Below, piece after piece: positions 21,214 through 31,600 of a DNA stretch of 64,000 nucleotides. The translations under genes were made by a program, and so were the position numbers. The first letter of the stretch is position 1; each line of letters begins with the position of its first letter. A model generated the notes under the pieces. The model ran no database searches. It worked only from the letters and a program-made list of their open reading frames with translations, and had not been told where the DNA came from. This stretch comes from Adiantum capillus-veneris (taxonomy: Eukaryota; Streptophyta; Polypodiopsida; Polypodiales; Pteridaceae): assembly GCA_014529385.2 (NCBI GenBank), contig CM043958.1, forward strand, positions 92,286,435 through 92,350,434. The letters run 5' to 3'.

Positions 21214-22123
21214 CTGATCTGCAGAAATACCACTTGCAAAGGCTGTTTGTATGCTTTCCCTGTTTAATGTCCCAACTGTAAGGTTCGGAAGCAGGTACTC
21301 AATCCTGCTCATGCAACCAATCATCAATCATATGATTGAGGAAACACCTTTCACCAGAAAAGTCCCAGCAGGCATACCTTGCAAATAGACGGAGGATCTG
21401 GATTTGCAGTTTAGAAGATGTGTATGCATATAGCCGGAAATTTGTTTCTATGATTATAAAACCCTGTAACAGAGTGATAACAAGCAACGATTGACAGTCT
21501 GCAGATAACCACTAAAATACTTGCACTGTAAAGAGCAGTTACAGGACAAACGTGCAGTGGGATCACATACGTCAGACTGATATCGACTTGACACATCGGA
21601 AAGGCTTGTCGCGAGATTTGTAGCTAACTTTGTGGGTATAAACCATCGATGCTTCATTCCCTACAGAAATAAGAGGTAAAAATGAATGATAAAAGCAATC
21701 TGATCTGCTTTCTGGAAAGCATAGATTGCAAATGCCTCAACCTGTTGAAGTTGCACAAGACCGAGCACTTTGAGCTCCTCCAACACCGTTTGCTCTGTAT
21801 TTGAGAGTGTATCTCTGTTGTAAGGCTGTAAGTGTCAAGCACACAAGACATAAATACATGCACTATTGAAATGCCACCAATCAGAATTAAGATGAAAAGC
21901 AAAAGCATCACCTGCCCAACAACATGGAAACCAAGCTCAAGCAGAAAGCGAATTAACTCCACATTATTTATACCCCTGTCCTAAAATCACAGAAGACATA
22001 ATACAGGCTTCATCAGACCTACATATGAAAAAAGGAAGGGCCTTTGATTCCACAAACTCATACCTCTGTAGCTGAAATGTATTCCCGCACAATTTGCCAT
22101 AGTTGATAACTTGTGTCCATCAA
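21214..22123 (-). CDS. TFB2: TFB2 exons 7-12
   Basis: Exons 7 (LMDTSYQLWQIVREYISATE), 8 (NNVELIRFLLELGFHVVGQ), 9 (NTEQTVLEELKVLGLVQLQQ), 10 (HRWFIPTKLATNLATSLSD), 11 (IIETNFRLYAYTSSKLQ) and 12 (EYLLPNLTVGTLNRES to ISADQ). All are short, separated by 80-110 bp introns except where phase requires an Arg codon split between 11 and 12. The conserved residues following ISADQ would be the next exon, which is not seen. Confidence 0.88.
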
Positions 22124-22612
22124 CTGCATGACACAAGATCATCATGGACAAAGCAGCTGTGAATAGACAACACCACTGACTTCATTAAATGCCAACCAAT
22201 GTTAAAAAACGGTCCAGAGTTACCGGGGAACACCCCCTAGCCCCCGTTCCGGCGTTCCGGGGGGCAGTTCCTTTCCCAAACGTTCCGAAACGTCCCGGAA
22301 CGTCAGATGTTCCGGGTGGCCAGTGCAAACCGGAACGGCCGTTCCGGAACGCCCCTGGAACGGCCAACAATTACAAACAAATCTGGCAAAAATTGAAAAA
22401 ATTAAAGTAAATGTTTGGGCTTCTTTTTGGAGTGTGCAAGGCCTCAAGGACTCATAAAATGCAACCTCCTCCCCCTTTCTCTCCACAAGCTAATCCTCAA
22501 GGCTCAAGCTCTCTCCCTCTCACACTCTCAAGATGTCTCCCTGTCAAGGCTCACTCTCTCAAAGCTCAAGCCTCCAAGCCTTCAAGCTCTCTTCCTCTCC
22601 CTCCCACTCTCT

Positions 22613-22673
<61 letters not shown>

Positions 22674-25600
22674 AGTCATAGCAAGGTTGAATAGTCTTCA
22701 AAACAAGTTTTTTGTGAGTATTAGAGTCAAAGCACTCTAATACTCCTTGTATTTAAACACAAGGAGCTAAAAAATGCACTATTTGGGTGTTTTTTATACC
22801 TCCCGTTCCGCGCCGTTCCCGTTCCGGACCCCTAGCCGTTCCCCCGTTCCGCGGGGATCCCGTCGCCGTTCCCGTTCCGCGTTCCGGGTAACTATGAAAA
22901 AACCTCTCTTCAAAGAGGACCACCTTGGAAGCATGTGACCAAACTGTGGGACACTAGCCTAATCTGAAAGTATGCCCTAGAGGATACCTAGGACTGAATT
23001 AGAAATTTTCAAAAAAAAAAAATCCTCTAGAGTGACTTTTGTCTTCAAGAGGCTCAGGGGGAGAGATTTATTTATTTTTTGGACGACAAAAAGTAAAGAA
23101 TTGACTTTGGTTGAAACAAATTAGAGCCGTTTCAAAAGCAAACGCCACGTACTTGCAATCTAAAAGAAAAGATAATCAACAACAATTCTTTATGGAAAAA
23201 ACCTGGACAATTTTAAATGTTTAGTTTTTGACTTTCGTGAACTTGGCGAGTACTTCACCCATCGTCTTTCATCACCAACTACTTAAATCCGCCTTGTGTG
23301 TTCTATAAACAACTGTTGAGAAGTCTAAAAATGTGACAGGTTGGCATTTTTTATGTATCAAAACGCCATCCCAGCTACAGAGAACCCTTATAACAGCTTG
23401 TCTGACTACATGAAGAAAAATACATCACATCCTGGAGGCTAGTTAGCAAGGCCATCAGAAGGTGATCCGTGTAGCTGATTTGCCATTACATGAATCTTAA
23501 TCCACAAGCATGCACAAACATAAAAAATGCCATTTACTATTATCCTCTATCACTCCTCTTTTTACACCAGCATTGCCTTGTGTCTTGCCTTGCATATCTA
23601 TTGCTACATATACCTTCGTCCATAATGGAGCCCCTTACCACTACGACTAACGAGACCATAAAGGGGAGAGTCTATCAGATGTCAAAAAAGCTAGGCTGCT
23701 TGACAAAAGAAAGATGCACTTACCAAAAATTGGAAACCTGCTTCGGTTAGTTTCATACCACTGCACAAAAAAAGTGAAGTTGAAGATGAAACATAAAATT
23801 GAGTTCAACACTACTATGTAAATAAGCTATAGAGGAGAAACTGTCACTCCAACATCTTTCTTCTCCAATACCTATCTAAAAGCTTTGCTCTCTGAAAGGT
23901 CTCAATGACGAATCGATCACGAGAAATATCATGGGAGCTTTCAGGGAATGCTGTGCTCACGAGCTGCAGAAGGACTCCCTAGAGATCCACAATTAAGAAG
24001 TTACCATGAATTTCCCATAACATGCTGGACCTAACCATGCAGAGTGCAGCCAAGATAGGACAGTAAAAACCAGTAAAGCTTGCCCATCAAGTACACAAAT
24101 GAGCCCATGATTAAAAGATGCACACCTCCCACTGCTTCATGGCATAACTATCCAGTTCTGCTGAAGATGGAAGTCTCACAGCTATGTTACTGGGTAAAGG
24201 ATCTTTTGGAGGTGCCCCACTGTGTATCAATCAGAGGAATAATGTGATGGTCTCTCAAGAAAAAAATTGCCACTTGTCATGTCAATTTATACTAGCCAAA
24301 ACAAGAAATAGCTGCCACTAACCCACTGGCCAAGGCTTGTCGTAATTGCTTCTGAAACTTTGGGTTTAATTTGTAGCTCTGCTCCTTACTCCTGCAGATA
24401 TGAATGTGTATGATTCAATAACAAGCATAATGGACGAAAAATTTCTAAATAACAAGCCTATTAAATATGAGCATACCCACCCTTCTGAAGCCAGGAGAAA
24501 TACCCGCAGTTGCTCCAGTCTGTCTATGGCTACCCTGTGTTTTGTGTGAGACTCGGGAAGTACCCACTCATCCATAAGCTTACTCTTCACCGCAGTGTCA
24601 ATATAGAGAAGCCTCAAGACATACATCTTTGCAATTGGAGGTAATGACCTGTAAATAAAATATAGAAAGACTATGAAGGAGATAAAGCTGTGCGCACTTG
24701 TTGTTTGAAATCAAGGTTTTAAGAATACTGGCTTCTCCTCAGCCAAGGTTTTTAAAATGCTGGCTTCTCCTCGGCTACCACTGAAGATTAGAAACTTTGG
24801 GTTTTAAGCAGAGAAAAAATCATTCTTATGGTTTAGAAATCCTTAAAGAAAGGCAGGTGTGAATTTTCATTACACATAAGATTCACAAACAAAAAAAAGA
24901 AAACCACTATACAGTACATGTTCACAAAAATTTTAATGAATAGGTTAACCACCTCAAATTTAGCATGGAAACCAATTGATGAATACTGATGATATAATTC
25001 AAGGTTGACAATATAGTATATACTTAAATCACAGAAAGTTTGCCCACAATCAGATAATGTAAACATTTCTGAAAACCTTTTACGAGGATTTACTAATTTG
25101 GCTATTTAGTTAAGAGAAATGGCCTTTTAAAAAATATAATAGCATGTCATCTCTGTGAGGTTAAAGTTGCAAGTTCACATCATCTCCTATAATAAGGTGT
25201 GAACCACCTGTTAGAATGATGGCGTGATGGAGCCATGGCAAAGTCAACTTATGATGGTGCCCTGCCATGACATTACATGCCTCTAACCATGTATATGATC
25301 ATACATGCACGTGGGAAAAGTCTACTATAACTATCTACTTGGCTGGTGAAAAGTACTCCTAAAGTCGAGGTGTAATTTTAGGTGAGACACACCACAAGCA
25401 CCTGATTTGCAGGTGTCACATTTCTTAGTGCTACCTATTAGTTCAGGCATCTCTCTAGATTCATCCAGTCAATCCCCGTTTCTCCCAAGGCCAGGTGTTA
25501 GGGAGTGAGGGCTGTTTTGTAGTTGTGCCCGGCCAGTGTAAGGTTGTTTTCTCCATAGTTACCCGGAACGCGGAACGGGAACGGCAACGGGATCCCCGCG

Positions 25601-28600
25601 GAACGGGGGAACTGCTAGGGGTCCGGAACGGGAACGTCGCAGAACGGGAGGTATAAAAAACACCCAAATAGTGCAATTTTTAGCTCCTTGTGTTTAAATA
25701 CAAGGAGTATTAGAGTGCTTTGACTCTAATACTCACAAAAAACTCGTTTTGAAGACCATTCAACCTTGCTATGACTAGATGATGAGAGAGAGAGTGAGAT
25801 GGAGAGGGAGAGATTTGAGAGAGTGGGAGGGAGAGGAAGAGAGCTTGAAGGCTTGAAGCCTTGAGCCTTGAGAGAGTGAGTCTTGAGAGGGAGAGATCTT
25901 GAGAGTGAGAGGGAGAGAGCTTGAGCCTTGAGGATTAGCTTGTGAAGAGAAAGGGGGAGGGGGGTGCATTTTATGAGTCCTTGAGGCCTTGCACACTTTC
26001 AAAAGAAGCCCAAACATTTACTTCAATTTTTTCAATTTTTGCCAAATTTGTTTGTAGCCGTTGGCCGTTCCAGGGACATTCCGGAACGTTCCAGAACGGC
26101 CGTTCTGGTTTGCATTGGCCACTTGGAACGTCAGACATTCCGGGACGTTCCGGAACGTTCGGGAAGGGAACTGCCCCCCGGAACGGAGGCTAGGGGGCGT
26201 TCCCCGGTAACTATGGTTTTCTCATGTCGGGTTGTGTTTAGCCATGTTCAGCCTTGGGTTTTGGCTTGGTTCCATGGCCATCTGTGCACTAATCTAAAGT
26301 GCATGGACATGCTTGTCCTGTGTCCAGGCTCACAAGGATGCCAGAACACTTCCTAGGCTATCCTAAACCCTAGAAATAGGAGTTAGCTTGTCCACGTGCA
26401 CATAGGGTTGGTTAGATGTGAACATATCCCCCCCTTTTCAAGGTGAGGTATTGGTACTGAGCTGCATGGCTTCCATGTAGTCCGCCAGCAACTCCGGGGA
26501 ATCTCTAAGAAATCTTCGTCAGCCCACATTGTTGCGTGGGTTCCATGATACTTAAACTTAAAAAAGGACTACAATGCTTGCTTCTTTAGGCCGCGCCGAA
26601 AGCGATGCAAAAAAATGTACTTCAGCTCCATGTCTTCGACTTTGTCTACAATCTCGGGTTCATCCTCTTCAAGAATCTCCTCCCGGGGATCTCCCTGAAA
26701 TAACTTCAACCATAATTTCATAAACACAGCTTTACTTTTTGGAAGACTGGAAAGGACTATGCTTCCTAAAAAGACTGTGTGATGAAGTGCCAAAATTTTC
26801 AACGAGCACATGCCAAAAATGTGATCTAAACTTGACTTTTCTACCTAAAACTATCTACTTTGGCAAACCATAAAGGGAATACCAATGCTTGATAGACAAT
26901 CGTGCTAATGCCTTTGCTATGATTGTGTCTCACAAAGGAGTGAGCAGGCAAAATTTATTGACATGACCTACAATAATGGAACATTGTGTATTCCTTGAAT
27001 GCAAACTTTTTATCTTTCTTAAAGTGATCTTCATGCTTTTGAGCTCATCCGTGAGTGAATCATGTGCATCAAGCAATATGGCTTTCGTATGCGAAGGTAA
27101 CACACAAAGACGGTGACGAAAATACAAGAGATCGTCACAAATGAGAGACTCAAAAAATGCATACTGGCTTTTCATGCAAACAAAAGATACTTCCTGAATG
27201 GGTATTGTGGACCTCGACTCGAGAGCCAAGATTTGTTCTTCGTGACTGATCGTAACTGCAATTGGGTTAGCTTCACTAGGAACATAATCAATCAAACCAC
27301 CAAATTGCTCACAAGACTAGAACCATCTAGCTTGACGGTTGCTCCAAAATACACTAGGCATGGTGGGTTGGAGCCAATTGAGGGCTTGATGACCAATACT
27401 GGCATTGAAATCTCTCCCATACACAAAATGCTTCTCATGCTTTAGAGAATAAATGACAGAGAGAGGTTCATTTTCATGCAATGACGTATTCTTTTATGAA
27501 CTGTGTGATTGTATACTAAGCGATACTACCGGGCTGCGCGTTTTATCCCCTTTCAAAACATGAGAGTGAGAGTTCAATGGCAAGGAAGGAATACTCTACT
27601 CACAGCGAATAACCAGAGGAGAAGCACCTTCAATAGACAAAGAGAGCGAGTTTTCTTTCCAATTAACTTGTGGATCAAACTCACGAAACCACTTCATGCC
27701 AAATATCACATCACAACCAGACAGGGAAGAAACAACAAACTTAAGACAAAAGCCTACGTTTTGAACTAAGACTGTTACTTTAGGACATTCATGCGTAAGT
27801 GAGGAGTGCATGCCAGGAGCGAATCTAGAGACCACAATGGGATCCATTGGAATAGCTTGCGCTCTTCACAAGAGAACCACTAATCACATCATGCATATAC
27901 TATCAGGATCGAACAAGATCATAATGTGCTGACCATTCACATGACCATAACACTTCATGAGAGACTCATCTAGATGATCATTAGAAACTAACCAACCTCC
28001 TACTATTGCTTGAGCAGATTTTTCATCAAGTGTCAACTTAGGAATTTCTTGAGTTTTAGCTTTTCCTTTATTATCACTATTAGGTGAAGAGTTTTGTGCT
28101 TTAGGTGTAGAGGAAGATTGAGAAGACCAAGAGTTGCCGTTGTTCTTACCATCATTCTTACCATTCTGTTGGTTCTGAGGGATACTGGACTTATTCTCCT
28201 TAGGCTTACCTTTGTTGTGCTTCATTTCTTGTTGGAGAGCGATCCTGACGGCGTCATTGTAGTCAATGGATTGTAAGACTTTCATGTCGTATGTACTCGT
28301 CCAAACCAAAGAGGAAAGTCTCCTTGCGATCCTCATCCGACTTATGCAATTGAACACCTATTTGCAAAATACGATTAGAAAAAGACATAACGGGAGTGCC
28401 ATTTTGCTTGAGGTCTTTCAATCATCAAGGTACTTCGGTGGCATAAAACGAGCCTTGAGCTTGTCTTGGAAGTCGACCTAACTAAAAGACAGGGGTACGC
28501 CATCCGCGGCATGCTCAAGATGCTCAACCAATTGTGCCTCTTGCCAAGCTTGATACCAATTAATGGCATCACCCGATAGATACATGGCGGTTGTCAAAAC

Positions 28601-31600
28601 TTTATTGTTATTGGTCTTCTTGTTAGTCGCAAAGTAAGCATTAAATTGATGCAACCAAGAATAAATCACAGAAGCGTCCATCTTACCATCATACTTACTA
28701 AAAGTCAACTTCTCAGTGACGGGATTGTTAGAGTCGTCGTCTCTACCTGTTCTACGTGATGACTCGCCAGAATCCTTGAGTGGATCGCTCTTTGAGGAGA
28801 GCACTTGCATGACCAAGTCTTGCATGTGTTGGCCTCGTAGCGCCTCACGCTCTAGCTCCTCTTTTCTTTAGCCGCCATGCGTTGAGCTTCGCGTGCCTGC
28901 TCTTGCTCTAGCTTCATAGCTGCACTCCGTTCTTCACGAACCCTTTCCACGGCGGCCCATTGAGCCTCTTGTTGTAGCATCATCTCCATCATAGACTTTA
29001 CCAAAACCTCCATAGAATTTGGTGTAATCCGTGGCGTAGATAGAGATGGAGGAGGATCTAGAAACGGTCTCCTGGCGTGGGACTTCTTCTTCTCCAATTC
29101 CACTCTCATCACCTTCATGCAAAGTATCCATTCCACTTCTGGTGATGACCATGCACAGAGTACTTGGGTACTTGGGTTACTTGGGTACTTGGGATACTTG
29201 GTACTTAATACTGCTTGCAGTTTGCTTTAAGAAGTCTTTTCTCTTACCCAAGCTCAGCTCCTTCCTGCGAGAGCACCCCTTGGCGGCCTTGCTGTCACAA
29301 ACTGTTGACATGTCAAAGCCCTGAAGAATGGAGCCAACTTACAGATGTTGGCCAAGGGGCCTAAACCCTAAGAAGAACAAGTAACAGAAGAAGTCCTACC
29401 AACTTATGGGGACCCTGTCCAATGGGGCCCCAAGTGACATAAAGGATTAAAATAAAGCAGGACCCACACAAACACAAAGAAAGACTTGCGTCAAAACCTG
29501 ATGACGTGGTAGCTATACGGACAGTTTCCGGACTTAGCGCTGACATTGTTGACGTGGCAGATTTCCGCAAAACGCGTTGACAGTGTTGACGTGGCAGTTG
29601 TACGTAATTCCGTGATTTATGCTGGCAGCTTTTTGGCATTGCTTTTGGACCAGAAGCTTTTGAGTTTGAAGGCTTTTCATGTAAAACTGCTTTTGGGGCC
29701 TAGGGCCTTTAAACATGAGGCTAGGGCTCATTCTTTAGCATGCCTCCTAGAGAAGGTGCAGAGTCTGGAGTACCGGCTTGTACTATGTTGGTGCAATATA
29801 AAGAAATACCGAAAGGGGCGCTAAGGTTTGGGGCCAATACTCTCTAAGGTGGAATTTCGCCACTACGTGTCGCATGTCGTCTCTCTCTTTCACTTCAGTT
29901 GTTATTGAAGTGCTAAAAGTATGTTCAGTATGTTCTTTTTTATTGGCACGTGGTGCCCGTCTTCTTACAGTGGTATCAGAGCATTAGGCGTGTGCTTTTT
30001 TGAAAGCATACCGGTCCCACCAAAGAGCAAAGAGAGCAAGATCGCACTTCCAAAGTTCATTGGAAATTTTAGCTTTGTGCTTCGACCCCGGGCACTTACC
30101 CTTACTTCATCGCGCATCGGGCGCGCTCTCGTCTTCACCGCTCATGTCTTACAGGGCATAAGCCAAAAAGATCACTTGCAAAGAAGGATCCAAGATTTGT
30201 TTCGAGTCACTGTTTTTCTCAAAAGCAATGCCACGCAGATGTTGATGTCTATAGCTACCAAGCCGCACACTCCAAGGACTTGGCAAGCTTTCAAGAAAAT
30301 TTTTGCCCGAAGTTATATGGTTTCTGACATCTTCCTTCAGAGTGCAACTTCTGGCAGAGTGGGGTAACTTGAAATGCTTGCCATGGAAACCCTAGCAGAT
30401 TATAACTTGAAATTTATTTACATCTCTCAGCAGGTGCCTCTTGTTGATAACCTCGGAGGTCTGGTGTGACTGCTATGACTTGGGACTACCATCACCGCCG
30501 CAGGACCACTGTCTCTCCAAGAGCTGATGGACCATGCTGTGGTCGGCTACGACCTTATGGAAAGAATCTAACCCTAATTTTTGGTGCACGTTTCAGAGCT
30601 CGATCGATGTCGAGATTGCTTTTAAGTTTAAATTTTGTTTGAGTTCTCTTTGAGAGCTTGTTTGGTGATCCTGTTTGAAATTTGTTTGAAATGGATGGTA
30701 TCTGTTTTGAACCTGTCTTGGTGCCGATTTGAATTGTTTGACTCTGGTTTTAATATTGGATTTAATGATTGGTGATTTTACTCCTGGGTGGAGTAGTGAG
30801 AAATGATGTTTGAGAATGCTTGTTCATACTCATGGCCCGGACCCTTGTGGTTATTTACAGGGGGAGTATTGTTGTTGTGACTCCCGGCCCTTGGATGGTT
30901 ATGCGGGAGGAGTATAAGAAGTCTGAGCAGTATAAGAAGTCCAAACAACGCATGCTGCGGTCTATGGGGCATTTGGTTGTAAAAGGCCTCTATATCTTCT
31001 GGCCCGACCTTTTTAGGTTATGCGGCAGGAGTGATGAGGGAGTCGTCGAATATCTCCCGGCCCCGACCTTGTTAGGTTATACGGGAGGAGTGTTCATCGG
31101 CGGCTTTATATTTCTATGTCTTGTAACATGCATATGTGAGCATTTGTGTTGCATTGTGATGTGCCAACCACTAAATATTCCTAATTGGATGAGATTGCCT
31201 GGGTATGTAATTTTAGTGCATCAAGACACCCGTGGAAGATCAATGCAGTCTGGGTGTGATGGCTAATTTAACTTCGATCTGGACGAAAGGAGAAGCCAAC
31301 TCCTTGATCAAAAGAACCGAAAGGAGAAGCCAACTCCTTGATCAAAAGAGCCGAAAGGAGAAGCTAACTCCTTAACAAAAAGAGCAAACTGATTGTCCCT
31401 CGGAATGTCCATCGGAATGACCCTCGGAAATTTTTTAGCTAACTTGAGTTGTTTTACAGATATGCTGTAATCGCGGACGATTACTCTCTTGCAAGAAGGG
31501 AGATGTCACAAACTACTGACGTGTCAAAGCCCTGAAGAATGGAGCAAACTTACAAATGCCGGCCGAGGGGCCTAAACCCTAAGAAGAACAAGTAACAGAT

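Noticed and set aside
24833-25066. A membrane protein ORF (Phe/Val-rich) on the minus strand.
   Set aside because: AT-rich intron sequence between TFB2 exons 1 and 2; hydrophobicity follows from composition.
17847-26217. GC-rich GGAACG blocks as CpG-island promoters.
   Set aside because: They coincide exactly with the ends of elements having 8-bp target duplications, so they are transposon subterminal repeats.
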